Assembly: GCA_028821265.1 (NCBI GenBank)
Contig: JAPPGU010000039.1
Location: 1 to 33,430 of the forward strand
Direction of reading: 5' to 3'
DNA from: a bacterium
GTDB taxonomy: Bacteria; Actinomycetota; Acidimicrobiia; Spongiisociales; Spongiisociaceae
Length of the DNA: 33,430 nt
In this document: positions 1 through 7,912 of the stretch, one piece after another
Position numbering within the stretch: position 1 is the first letter of the stretch
Layout: every line of letters begins with the position of its first letter
Translations under genes and position numbers: made by a program
Notes under the pieces: generated by a model
Told to the model about the DNA's origin: nothing
The model's database searches: none
Seen by the model: the letters and a program-made list of their open reading frames with translations, nothing else

Positions 1-132
1 TCGCAGGCGAGCGACGCCGAGGACGAGGTGCTGGTCGCCGATCTGGACCTGTCGGTCATTCCCCAGATCCGCAACGACTGGGGTTTCTTCCGTGACCGCA
101 GGCCGGACCTGTACGGGCAGCTGAGTACCTGA
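1..132 (+). CDS. C-terminal fragment of nitrilase-superfamily carbon-nitrogen hydrolase
   Basis: Reading frame 1 is open from the window edge to a TGA at 130-132 and encodes 43 residues. It contains DLDLSVIPQIRNDWGFFRDR followed by RPDLYGQLST. A V/A-D-[LV]-D-L segment followed by I-R-N-x-W-x-F-F-R-D-R-R-P-[DE]-x-Y is the usual C-terminus of the N-carbamoylputrescine amidase / beta-ureidopropionase branch of the carbon-nitrogen hydrolases, which cleave amide or carbamoyl C-N bonds in the cytoplasm with a Glu-Lys-Cys triad. The catalytic part lies outside the window, so the substrate cannot be stated. The next gene converges on it from the other strand. A diverged copy of this tail occurs at 5165-5212. 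Confidence 0.72.
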   Translation, partial: SQASDAEDEVLVADLDLSVIPQIRNDWGFFRDRRPDLYGQLST

Positions 133-192
133 TCAACCTCGAAAAGCCGGAGAGCGGCGCCGGCCTGTTTGAGCCCTGGCTATGGCCCTTGG

Positions 193-3100
193 TCAGTCGT
201 TGTCGCGTTCGACGACCCTCACGTCGGGGCCGCTGATCGTTCTCTGGCCGACGGTGATGGTGTGGCGCATCACGACGATCCCGTTGTCGGAGTCGCGGTC
301 TTCTGCGGCCGATAGCGTGAAGGTGAGTCCGGTGTTCCAGTTGTCCTTGTCGAACGTGTCGTTGTCCGGGTAGGTCACATAGATGTCGTCGTCGCCGTCT
401 ATTCGCCAGTTCAGGCGGACGGTTTCGCCTTCTGCAGGGGCTTTGCTCAGCCGTACCGTGTAACGGGTCTCGGCGCCGCCTTCGTTGACGTTGACCGAGG
501 TGGTGCTGACCCGGACCTGTAGGTCTTCGGTTACGTCGGTGGTCTCCGGGTCGTCTGCTGCGACCGGCAGGTGCGCGGTCAGGGTCGTCCAGTCACCGTC
601 GCCGTAGACGGTTCCCGTCCGTACCCGGAAGCTGTAGCTCTCGCCGGGCGCCAGGCTGGAGAAGCTCACTGTCCGGTCGTTGGGTGATTTCACGAAGCAC
701 TTCTCGGGATCGGTGGGCCACAGTTCGCGGTCCCATATCGCGTACTCGCAGTCGTCGTGGAAGGGCGCCATCTCGTACACGTAGTGCGTGACCGGCCTCC
801 CGCCGTCGTCGGCAGGTGGGTCCCATGTGATCGTCACCCGGTTGGTGCTCACGCTGCTGAGGCGCGCTACGGGTGGATCCGGGCTGCGTGCGTACTCGCC
901 GGTGGTGTCCTCGCAGTCCTCGTCGGAGTACGGGCCCACCCCGGCGCTGCTGTTGGCCGCCACCCGGTAGCAGTAGTACTCGCCCGAGTACAGGCCCCGG
1001 TCGGTGTGGTTGGTGACCGAAGCCCCGGTCGTGGCGATCCTCACCCAATTGTCGTACCCGCCGACCCGGTCGTTGCGTTCCACCTGGTAGCCGGTGATCC
1101 GGGACCCGTTGGTCGGCGGCGTGGTCCACTCGAGGGTGAGCGTGTCGTCGGTCGCACCGCCGAAGCTCAGCTCCGGCTTGCCCGGCGCCTGCGCCGAGAT
1201 CGTGACGGTCCGCACCGCCGACCAGGCCCCATCGCCGTTGGCGTTCACCGCCCGCATCCGGTAGCGGTGCGTCGTCCCCCCGCCGAAATCGTCCTGGTGC
1301 AAGTACTCGGTGACATGAGACCCGAGGTTGTCGTCGAGGTCGGTCCAGTCCCCGTCGTCCGTGTAGTGCTCCAACTGGTAGCGGCTGATCTCCGAGCCGC
1401 CGTCGTTGGGTTTGCTCCACGACAGCCTGATCTCCGACGCGCTGTTGGCCCGAGCGGAGAGGCCGGGCGCGGCCGGCACCCCCTCCGCAGCCGTGGCGGC
1501 ACTCGCAGGGAACGACCAATCGCCGCACCCGGCGCTATTGCAACCCCGCATCCGGTACTGGCGGGTGTCGCCGGGTCTGAGACCCGCGTGGTTGTAGGTG
1601 CGGTCCCGCGCCCCGGGGCTCGGAAGCCTGGAGTATGTGTCCCCGTCGTCGGTGGACACTTCCAACTCATAGCGAGTGACCGTCCCGCCACTCGAAGCGT
1701 CACCCGGCGGCGCCCAGGTGATGAGAATCGCGTTGGGACCGTTCGGCTCGGCCCAGAACAACGCCGGTTCGCCCGGCGGCGTGAACGCGGTGGCCTCGTT
1801 GCTCCACCGCCCCGGGTCGGCGCCTGCCATCGCCCGCACCCGGTAGCTCCGCTCCGTTCCCGAATCAAGTTCCAGGTCCTCGAAAGACGTGACCGTCGGC
1901 CCCAGGGACTCCAACAGCGTCCAGGAGCCCCCCACCAGGTACTCCAACTCGTACCCGGTCACCGCGTCCTGGTGGTTCGACGGCGCCGTCCAGCGCAACC
2001 GGATTGTGTCGTCGGTGGTGGTCCGCACCGTCAACGAAGGCGCCGCCAACTGGCCTCCCCGCTGGGACACCAACCGATCGAACAGCCCCGACCACGGCCC
2101 CGCCACCCCGGCCTCGTTCACCGCCCGCACCCGATATACCGGCACCTTCTCGGACCCCACATTGAAATCGGTGAACTCCGTCCCGCCCACCTCGCGCTGC
2201 AACGTCTCCCACGCCCCCGACATGAACTTCTGCACCTCGTAATGGCCCACCCCAACACCGTACAAATACCGAACCGCCTCCCACGCAATCGACACACTCC
2301 GAGAATTCGCGGTCGCGCCCTGCAACCCCGGCACGCCGGACCCTCCGCCGCCGACGCCCCGCGTTGCGGTGATCGTGGTTGTGTTGTTGGCAGCGTTGTA
2401 GTCATACACCGGCGTGGAGTTCCAACTGGCGTTGGCAACCGCCTCGCAAGCGGCCTTCGTGGTGTGAGGAAGGTCTCCGGGATCACTCTTGGGACCCACG
2501 CAAACCTCATAGTTCTCGGGGCTGGCAATAGACACCGTGGCGGTGTCCCCGGCAGCCGCAGCCAACACCAGAGTCGGCTCGGGCCTGCCCGCGGACCGGT
2601 ACCAGTCTCTGGGCCGCAATTCGTCGATGTCCCAAACGCCGGCCGTTCCGTCGTAGCTGCCCTCGCTGATGTAGAGCACCACCGCGCCCATCGGCAACCC
2701 TGTCACCCGCGCGCTGGTCGGGTGGGTCGGCCCGTTATTGACAGCAACTACCGTCAACGCATCCCGATCGGCAGCAACGTAAGAACTGGCGCCAGAACTG
2801 GCGCCGCCGTCGCGCACTGCCAAGTCTGCCATCGGCCCGACGACGAAGGTGTAGGTTTCGGAGGCACAAAACCTCTGGTTGACATTGCTGCTGTCAGGGT
2901 CGCAGTTTTCGTCGCCTTCTGCCGTGGCCCGAGTTAGCTTCGCCGTGATTTGCAACTTATATGTGCCGAGTTTCTCGAACTCGGCATTGTATGTAAATGG
3001 ACCGTTATCTGAACCCGGGTTATAACCTATTGCATCTTCGCCAGTCCACGGGGGAGTAGTGCCGGGGGTCATTTTATAGATTATTTGGAAGGTGGTGTCT

Positions 3101-4536
3101 TCGAAAGCTCGAATGTGAACCGAGCCGGGAGGTGCTCCGCCGTTGCTTCCGCTGGCAGTAAAAGCATCGCGGTAGTTAGTCCATTGAGTGTTTATAGTGT
3201 CCAATTCACTACCGTCCCAGATCACCGGAATTTGCCAGGAGACTCTGTTAGCCGCGTTGACACTATTGGCGTGGGCATCGTACTTTCTGTTCGGCTTATC
3301 CTGTACATGAACAATTGTGTTTCCTGATGTGAGGATTCTTTGGAGTGAGGTGGTCTTGGCCCGCACTCGCACATCGTCCGTACTGTCGCAAGGTGGGTTC
3401 GTGTTGCCAACGCAAGGAAAGATGGTAAAGACATCAACCTGATTGCTCTTCAGCGGGTCCGCCGGTTGGTCACCCAGGCACAGTTTGGCCACGTTGTCGG
3501 AGATGTCGTCGTCGAAGGGGCCGGGGCCTGGTGGGGGCTTCCCGGATATCGTCACGGTGATGCACTGTTCGTTCACGACCGCGTCGCTTGCCACCCTGAT
3601 CGGCAACGTTGCGGACAGGGTCGATACCCAATTGTCCCCTTTCCGCGTCCCGATGTTGAACACCCCGTTGCTGTAACTCACCGTTTTTGGGCCACGATAT
3701 CCGTTTGCCGTGTAACTCACCTCACGCGGGGGGGAAGCGCTGGGATCCTCGTCAATGGTGAGGCCATCAGTCAGGTCGATGGTGACCTTCGAATCAAAGT
3801 TGATCTGGGATCTTCGGCCTCCCAACTGGTGAGCGGGACTTGCTTCAAACGTGAAATTGACGATTTCGCCCGGTGAAGGATGATGTTCGTCCACTGACAC
3901 ACTTCCGACCGAATAGTCTCCCTTTGCTCGCACAGCCCCTTTAGTAACGTGATCTGTTAACGCATACCAGAACCGATCTGTGTTGTTTCCCTTGTGGATC
4001 TCACTCTCAAAAGATGAGGTGGTCACCTCTCCGAAGATTTCATGGAGATCCAGAGACTTGTCAAAGATCAAGTTTGGATCTCCGACGGGGTTATCTGAAT
4101 TGCGAATCCTGAGACGACCTCTTTCACGTTCCAGCCCACCGAGTTCGGGTATGTTCCAACGGAAGGTATACCCACCGCCTTGGCTTGTACCAACAGAGCC
4201 CGGCGTGAGCGTGCCCTCAAGGGCCCAGGTCCCGACCGACACGTCTACCCAGTTCGGTCGCCAATAGCTCGAGTTGGCGGGGTACACGATATCCACCACC
4301 ACTTCCACGTCGTAGGCGGTCCTGGACCCGTGATTCATAACGATGACAAAAACCTCGCGATCGCCACCTCCATTTTCCTCGTTAAACTCGAGGGTCACAG
4401 CCACATCGACGTAGTCGTTTTCGCCGGCCGGCCCCTGGGCCTGGACGGTGGCCGGGTGCAGCACCATGGCCGCCGCCAGGGTCAGCAGGCATAGGGCGAG
4501 GACCTTCCAGCCGAATAACCCGCGCGTCGCGCACAT
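193..4536 (-). CDS. Large secreted multi-domain fibronectin type III protein
   Basis: 1447 residues. Residues 1-34 are a signal peptide: a basic start, the hydrophobic run VLALCLLTLAAAMVL and an AxA-like site before QGPAGEN. Residues ~40-150 and ~567-720 look like DUF11/CARDB-type beta-sandwich repeats (DVAVTLEFNEEN; MADLAVRD). From ~733 to ~1335 I count six fibronectin type III domains, each with [IL]xLxWxxP, a YxLE/YxVE strand and a YRVRAxN strand. The last ~105 residues (VNVNEGG) resemble a Calx-beta-like sandwich. No catalytic motif, transmembrane anchor or LPXTG signal is visible, so a secreted adhesin, matrix or polymer-binding role is inference. The ATG at 4536 precedes the signal peptide. 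DNA encoding roughly residues 60-570 is clearly more AT-rich than the rest. It is convergent with the amidase tail and preceded by a long leader. Confidence 0.85.
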   Translation of the reverse strand: MCATRGLFGWKVLALCLLTLAAAMVLHPATVQAQGPAGENDYVDVAVTLEFNEENGGGDREVFVIVMNHGSRTAYDVEVVVDIVYPANSSYWRPNWVDVSVGTWALEGTLTPGSVGTSQGGGYTFRWNIPELGGLERERGRLRIRNSDNPVGDPNLIFDKSLDLHEIFGEVTTSSFESEIHKGNNTDRFWYALTDHVTKGAVRAKGDYSVGSVSVDEHHPSPGEIVNFTFEASPAHQLGGRRSQINFDSKVTIDLTDGLTIDEDPSASPPREVSYTANGYRGPKTVSYSNGVFNIGTRKGDNWVSTLSATLPIRVASDAVVNEQCITVTISGKPPPGPGPFDDDISDNVAKLCLGDQPADPLKSNQVDVFTIFPCVGNTNPPCDSTDDVRVRAKTTSLQRILTSGNTIVHVQDKPNRKYDAHANSVNAANRVSWQIPVIWDGSELDTINTQWTNYRDAFTASGSNGGAPPGSVHIRAFEDTTFQIIYKMTPGTTPPWTGEDAIGYNPGSDNGPFTYNAEFEKLGTYKLQITAKLTRATAEGDENCDPDSSNVNQRFCASETYTFVVGPMADLAVRDGGASSGASSYVAADRDALTVVAVNNGPTHPTSARVTGLPMGAVVLYISEGSYDGTAGVWDIDELRPRDWYRSAGRPEPTLVLAAAAGDTATVSIASPENYEVCVGPKSDPGDLPHTTKAACEAVANASWNSTPVYDYNAANNTTTITATRGVGGGGSGVPGLQGATANSRSVSIAWEAVRYLYGVGVGHYEVQKFMSGAWETLQREVGGTEFTDFNVGSEKVPVYRVRAVNEAGVAGPWSGLFDRLVSQRGGQLAAPSLTVRTTTDDTIRLRWTAPSNHQDAVTGYELEYLVGGSWTLLESLGPTVTSFEDLELDSGTERSYRVRAMAGADPGRWSNEATAFTPPGEPALFWAEPNGPNAILITWAPPGDASSGGTVTRYELEVSTDDGDTYSRLPSPGARDRTYNHAGLRPGDTRQYRMRGCNSAGCGDWSFPASAATAAEGVPAAPGLSARANSASEIRLSWSKPNDGGSEISRYQLEHYTDDGDWTDLDDNLGSHVTEYLHQDDFGGGTTHRYRMRAVNANGDGAWSAVRTVTISAQAPGKPELSFGGATDDTLTLEWTTPPTNGSRITGYQVERNDRVGGYDNWVRIATTGASVTNHTDRGLYSGEYYCYRVAANSSAGVGPYSDEDCEDTTGEYARSPDPPVARLSSVSTNRVTITWDPPADDGGRPVTHYVYEMAPFHDDCEYAIWDRELWPTDPEKCFVKSPNDRTVSFSSLAPGESYSFRVRTGTVYGDGDWTTLTAHLPVAADDPETTDVTEDLQVRVSTTSVNVNEGGAETRYTVRLSKAPAEGETVRLNWRIDGDDDIYVTYPDNDTFDKDNWNTGLTFTLSAAEDRDSDNGIVVMRHTITVGQRTISGPDVRVVERDND

Positions 4537-4915
4537 AGGACTACTTGCGCTCCACGTGAGTTGGTGAGGAAGGGCGGTTCCCGCCCCATGGTTGTGAGAC
4601 CGGGACCTGCCGAGGGGCGTCGCCGGTTAGGGCTCTAGGTGCTCGGCTGCCCCCAACGGCGCCGGCCCGGTCGCCGGAGAGGATCACTGCGGGCCAGGAA
4701 CCGGCACGCGGCTCCGCCGGGGGGGGGGTGGCGTGGAGGCTTAAGTTCTCACCACCGCCCTCTAGGGAGTGGCCGGAGCCGGCGCCGACCTCTGCGGGCG
4801 CGTCACGGCGAACAGGGCGGTGTCGATAGTTCAGCGACCGCGCTCCCGGCAGAGCCGGCGGTCTAAGGCCAAACCCGGCCCATCGGTTATGTACAGAACT
4901 CCACACTGTGCTGAA
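4537..4915 (-). promoter_or_regulatory. Long structured 5' leader of the FnIII gene (candidate ydaO-like RNA)
   Basis: No convincing gene lies here. The leader, read on the minus strand, is rich in complementary segments. Near its 3' end GCCGAG (complement of 4642-4647) pairs with CTCGGC (complement of 4609-4614), enclosing AGCCCTAACCGGCGACGCC; a GGTGGTGAGAAC stretch lies further 5'. This arrangement resembles, imperfectly, the 3' half of the c-di-AMP (ydaO/yuaA) riboswitch (CCGAACCCGACAGCTCACCTCG, then CAGG), which in actinobacteria often controls wall-associated or secreted proteins. A compact hairpin follows at 4572-4586. A G10 run (plus strand 4719-4728) lies inside the leader. The 5' half of the consensus is poorly matched, so the riboswitch identity is tentative; a structured leader is the firmer claim. 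Confidence 0.33.
4572..4586 (-). promoter_or_regulatory. Hairpin between leader RNA and FnIII start codon
   Basis: GGGCGG-(3 nt)-CCGCCC is a perfect six-base-pair hairpin, 36 bases upstream of the FnIII ATG on the minus strand. It has no T-tract, so it is not a classic terminator. It could be the expression platform of the leader or simply a stable local structure. Confidence 0.4.
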
Positions 4916-4936
4916 TGAGAATAATTATCATTCTCA
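4916..4936. promoter_or_regulatory. Fur-family (Fur/Zur-type) operator
   Basis: The 21-bp sequence is TGAGAAT, seven central bases (AATTATC), then ATTCTCA. The outer heptamers are perfect inverted repeats, and the whole differs from the classical 21-bp Fur box (TGATAAT, GATAATC, ATTATCA) at four positions. It stands out as AT-rich in GC-rich surroundings. It lies about 380 bp upstream of the FnIII gene on the minus strand and about 400 bp upstream of the SDR gene on the plus strand; the former, with its long leader, is the more natural target. Which metal it responds to cannot be read from the site. Confidence 0.6.
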
Positions 4937-5219
4937 AAACTTCACAATCTCCGTAATTCGAGCGCCTCGGAGAAGGTGCTGACATCCACCGGCTGCCACC
5001 CGATGTTGGGACCGCCGAGCGAGTGGTCTTGGCGAAGTACCAGTTCAGCGCCGTTTTAACGCCAGTGATGGTCAGGGCTCGCCTGATGGCGCGGGCTAAC
5101 GAGACACTGGAAGCGATCCTTCCCGAACGGCTCGAACTGCACAGCGGCGCCTCCGGTATGAGTGTTCTTCCGCGAGTCGCTGGCCGATCTGCACGGGCAG
5201 TTGAGCGGCTGAAACGCCG
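4937..5219. other. Gene-poor stretch with degenerate coding traces
   Basis: A plus-strand frame is open from about 4955 to a stop at 5253, with GTG at 5023. It contains a coding-looking section (ARANETLEAILPERLELHSG) but matches no family I recognise. The next part switches frame to a nitrilase-like tail at 5165-5212. The likeliest reading is decayed gene remnants between the surface-protein locus and the SDR gene. Confidence 0.3.
5165..5212 (+). pseudogene. Remnant of a nitrilase-type C-terminus
   Basis: These 48 bases encode FFRESLADLHGQLSG followed by TGA. They line up with the last 16 codons (FFRDRRPDLYGQLST, TGA) of the partial amidase at 1-132, sharing roughly two thirds of the bases. 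A TGA lies in frame two codons upstream (5159-5161), so nothing longer is encoded. It looks like the residual 3' end of a paralogous or duplicated amidase gene. The short length limits confidence. Confidence 0.4.
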
Positions 5220-5319
5220 GGGAGGGTGCCGAAAACCCCCTGTCGCCCGGTGATCGATGACAGAATGTACGGGCACGGGCGACGGGCCAACCACCACCGC
5301 CCGCTTTCAACACCCTCCT
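5220..5319 (+). repeat. M-element copy 1 (100-bp repeat with complementary ends)
   Basis: It begins GGGAGGGTGCCGAAAA and ends CTTTCAACACCCTCCT, two imperfectly complementary arms, with GGGCCAACC in the 3' part as in the other copies (16551-16649, 23697-23796, 29764-29866). It ends 18 bp upstream of the SDR start codon. It is the most diverged copy in the 3' region. Confidence 0.6.
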
Positions 5320-5337
5320 AGAGCAAGGAGCGAACCG

Positions 5338-6120
5338 ATGGACCTGGGCCTCAAGGACAAGGTAGTCGTGGTGACCGGCGCCAGCCGCGGGATCGGGCGG
5401 GCGATCGCGCAGGCGTTCGCCGCCGAGGGCGCCCGCGTGGCCGCCCTGGCCCGGACTGCCGATGACCTGGCGCGTACGGTCGAGATGCTGGAGGGTGAGG
5501 CCGGCGCCCACCTGGCCGTGACCTGCGACGTGACCGATCCCGGCCAGGCGGTGTCGGCTCTCGACCGGGTGCGGTCCGAACTCGGGGGCCTCGACGTCCT
5601 GGTCAACAATGCCGGGCGCCGCCAGAACTTCAGCCGGCTCGACACCCTTGAGCTGGACGAGTGGCGCGTGGGGATAGAGGCCAACCTGTCATCGGTCTTC
5701 TACATGTCCCGGGCGGCGGTCACCTCGATGATCGAGCAGCGTTCCGGTTCGATCGTCAACATCTCATCCATAGCCGGTCCGGTGGCGTTCGCCAACATCG
5801 GCGCCTACTCGGCCGCCAAGGCGGGCGTCATCGCCCTCACCAAGGTGATGGCGATCGAGTGGGCCGAGTTCGGCATCCGGACCAATTCGGTGGCCCCCGG
5901 CTGGACCGAGTCCTACATGAACTACGAGCTCCGGACCGACCCCGCCAACCGCGAGCTGTTCGAGTCGATCCGCGACCAGGTCGTGATGAAAAGGTTCGCC
6001 GACCCGTCCGAGACCGCCAACGCGGTGTTGTTCCTGGCGGGAGACTCGGCCAGCTACATCACCGGCGAGACCATCTTCGTCGACGGAGGCTGGACGGCCG
6101 AAGGCTGGACGGCGGACTAG
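5338..6120 (+). CDS. Short-chain dehydrogenase/reductase (SDR), FabG-like
   Basis: 260 residues, the usual size of a classical SDR. The NAD(P)-binding motif TGASRGIG is at residues 13-20, NNAG near 91-94, the catalytic Ser in NISSIAG near 143, and Tyr-x3-Lys (YSAAKAG) at about 157-161. The C-terminus reads FVDGGW, as in FabG-like reductases. It should catalyse NAD(P)(H)-dependent oxidation or reduction of a hydroxyl/carbonyl in the cytoplasm; the substrate is unknown. The ATG at 5338 is chosen because AAGGAG (5325-5330) precedes it by seven bases; the frame stays open to 5257 but without a ribosome site or SDR homology. A repeat element ends 18 bp upstream. It stands alone, with no co-directional partner in the next 2 kb. 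Confidence 0.9.
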   Translation: MDLGLKDKVVVVTGASRGIGRAIAQAFAAEGARVAALARTADDLARTVEMLEGEAGAHLAVTCDVTDPGQAVSALDRVRSELGGLDVLVNNAGRRQNFSRLDTLELDEWRVGIEANLSSVFYMSRAAVTSMIEQRSGSIVNISSIAGPVAFANIGAYSAAKAGVIALTKVMAIEWAEFGIRTNSVAPGWTESYMNYELRTDPANRELFESIRDQVVMKRFADPSETANAVLFLAGDSASYITGETIFVDGGWTAEGWTAD

Positions 6121-6547
6121 CCGCAGCGACCAACCTTTAGAACTCTCGGCGAGTCCCGCCGACCCCGACGACGCCCGAGGCAGGCGCCGGTGTCCGTTTG
6201 AGCCGGATACCCACAGTGTCCGATGCCTCCGGTAGGCCGCGTTCTGTGACCCGTCGTGAGCGGCGTTGGTGCGGCGTACGAACAAGGGGGTTGAACATGT
6301 CACGGGCCCGCCACATACTGTCCGGTAGTCACAAGCACCACCGGTTTCCTGCTATTCGACGTCGAGGGAACCGGAACCGGGATCAATTCGGGAGCGGACC
6401 CGCCGGGGGATAGCGGAACGCGTTCGGACCGAAGGAGGTGGTGGCTGGGGGATGGGCCCGCGGGTTGGGGGCGTGTTCCGGCGTTTTTCGCGTTCTCGTC
6501 GTTTGGCGTGTCGTAGCGGACTACCGGATCCGGACACGCCGGAAGGC
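6121..6547. other. Intergenic region with dispersed repeat copy D1
   Basis: No gene is supported. 6327-6500 aligns with 19115-19310: both have AGTCRCMAGCACC near one end, then GAGGGAAC, a GGTGGTGG-rich block ending in GGGCCCG, and GTTTTTCGCG at the other end. The two are diverged but collinear. The function is unknown; a decayed mobile element or a non-coding RNA are possibilities. Confidence 0.45.
6505..6540 (-). terminator. Inverted repeat downstream of the esterase gene
   Basis: GGCGTGTC (6505-6512) pairs with GACACGCC (6533-6540) around a 20-base loop that itself contains the palindrome CGGATCCG. It begins eight bases after the stop codon of the minus-strand esterase. There is no T-run on the minus strand, so intrinsic termination is plausible but not typical. 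Confidence 0.4.
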
Positions 6548-7912
6548 TCACTCCTGCGACAGGAGCCAGTCCACGAGCGCGTCCACGAACGCGTCGCCGT
6601 AGCCGGGCGCATGGCTGCTCCCGACGGTCATCCAGAGCCCTATCTCGACTCCCTCGGCGCAGCCTGATTCCAGGCGGAATGCCCTGGTCTCGGCTCCGAC
6701 CACATGCCCGTCCAGATCGAGCGTGGCATAAGGCTGGGGTTGTTCAGGCCATTCGCAGCCGGCCCGCCGGCTCCACCGGTTCACCATTTCCATAGCCCCG
6801 GCGTAGAAGGCCGGTTCGCCGTCGCCCTTCGGATCCGGCTCGCTGTCGCCTTCGAAGCGGATCACGTCGTCCGCGGTGCCGTGGATGTGCAACACCGACA
6901 CGGGGGATGCGCCGTCGCAGCTGCTGTCCTCGACGTAGCTCGTACCGGCCAGGCTGGCGACGGCGCGCAGGCCGGGCAGGCCCTTGCAGGCGATATGGTA
7001 CGACATGAAGCCGCCGTTGGAGTAACCGAAGAAGTACACCGGCCCGAAGTCCATGACCTGCTGTGCTCCGGCCACCAACTCGGTCAGGTAGGCGACATCA
7101 TCCTGGCCGCCCTTGGCGGAGTCGCAGCACTCGTCGGTGGGGTTCCAGAAGCGGTTGCCCTCGCTGTCCGGGATCCCGTTGGGGAGCAGCAGCGCGAACC
7201 CGTCGGTGTTAACCCGCTCGTGGAGGGGCATGTAGGTGGTCTGATAGGAGGAGTCCCCTCCATAGCCGTGCAGGGAGACGATGAGTGGGGTCTCTCCGTC
7301 AACCGCGGCGAGAGGCACCAGCAGAACGGCGGGGTCTTCCCGTTCGGGGTGGTCGATGTGGTGGACCTTGCCTCCGGACTCCGCCGCCAGCCGGACGGTC
7401 CTTTCCAGGACGGTGCCCTCCAGCAGCGACAAGGGATCGTCCTGTCCCTTGGCCCACTGCTCCACGGAGCGGAGGACCCACTCCACGGTGGCGGCGAGGT
7501 CCTCCATGTCCCGCACGCGGGCGTCCAGATCGTCCAGGCGCTCGAGAACGTCGGTCCGGCCGTCTTCGTGGATGGCCGGCTGTTCCTCCTGATCCTCCTC
7601 CAAGGCCGCCACCCCCTCCTGTTCCCTGGCGGAACCGGCGGCTTCACGTCCCTCCACGGAGTCGGCCTGTTCCGACAGGATCGCAACCTCATCCCTCAGC
7701 GCAGCGTTCTCACGGGCAAGCGCTTCGAGCGACTCCTCCAGCGAACTGGTCTTCGCTTCCAGCGCGTTCAACCGCTCGTCCGAGGCGGGATCCTGGCTCG
7801 AGCCGGCACATGCGAACGAGATGGTGGCCACCAGGATGCAGACCGCTGACCTACCAAGATGTCGCAGCGAGCCCACCCGAGACTCAGGCCACCGGGGATG
7901 CGGCAGTAGCAC
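6548..7912 (-). CDS. LpqC-like lipoprotein esterase with coiled-coil stalk
   Basis: 454 residues. The N-terminus is a lipoprotein signal with a hydrophobic run and a lipobox ending SFAC at Cys35. Residues ~45-155 are Glu/Leu/Ala-rich heptads (LNALEAKTSSLEESLEALAR), predicted coiled coil. From ~180 it is an alpha/beta hydrolase of the polyhydroxybutyrate depolymerase / feruloyl esterase (LpqC) group: LHGYGGDSS oxyanion region, nucleophile elbow GYSNGG near 297, acid in HGTADD near 344 and His in SSHAPG near 434. It should be a membrane-tethered extracytoplasmic esterase; the substrate is unknown. GTG 7912 overlaps the upstream LLM gene by 29 bases; GTG 7876 is an alternative without overlap that keeps the signal peptide. 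It is co-directional and probably co-transcribed with the LLM gene. Confidence 0.85.
   Translation of the reverse strand: MLLPHPRWPESRVGSLRHLGRSAVCILVATISFACAGSSQDPASDERLNALEAKTSSLEESLEALARENAALRDEVAILSEQADSVEGREAAGSAREQEGVAALEEDQEEQPAIHEDGRTDVLERLDDLDARVRDMEDLAATVEWVLRSVEQWAKGQDDPLSLLEGTVLERTVRLAAESGGKVHHIDHPEREDPAVLLVPLAAVDGETPLIVSLHGYGGDSSYQTTYMPLHERVNTDGFALLLPNGIPDSEGNRFWNPTDECCDSAKGGQDDVAYLTELVAGAQQVMDFGPVYFFGYSNGGFMSYHIACKGLPGLRAVASLAGTSYVEDSSCDGASPVSVLHIHGTADDVIRFEGDSEPDPKGDGEPAFYAGAMEMVNRWSRRAGCEWPEQPQPYATLDLDGHVVGAETRAFRLESGCAEGVEIGLWMTVGSSHAPGYGDAFVDALVDWLLSQE

Noticed and set aside
757-2937. 726-codon open frame antisense to the FnIII gene
   Set aside because: Its product is a low-complexity Pro/Arg/Val/Gly sequence with no domains, as expected from high-GC third-position bias opposite a real gene with clear FnIII domains.
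4589-4620. B12-box-like GTGAGACC/ACCTGCC on the plus strand
   Set aside because: The order and spacing do not give the cobalamin box, there is no gene downstream on the plus strand, and upstream sequence is coding on the other strand.
4541-4906. 121-codon minus-strand frame in the FnIII leader
   Set aside because: Its sequence is Pro/Gly/Arg-rich without motifs and it lies in a region better explained as a structured leader.
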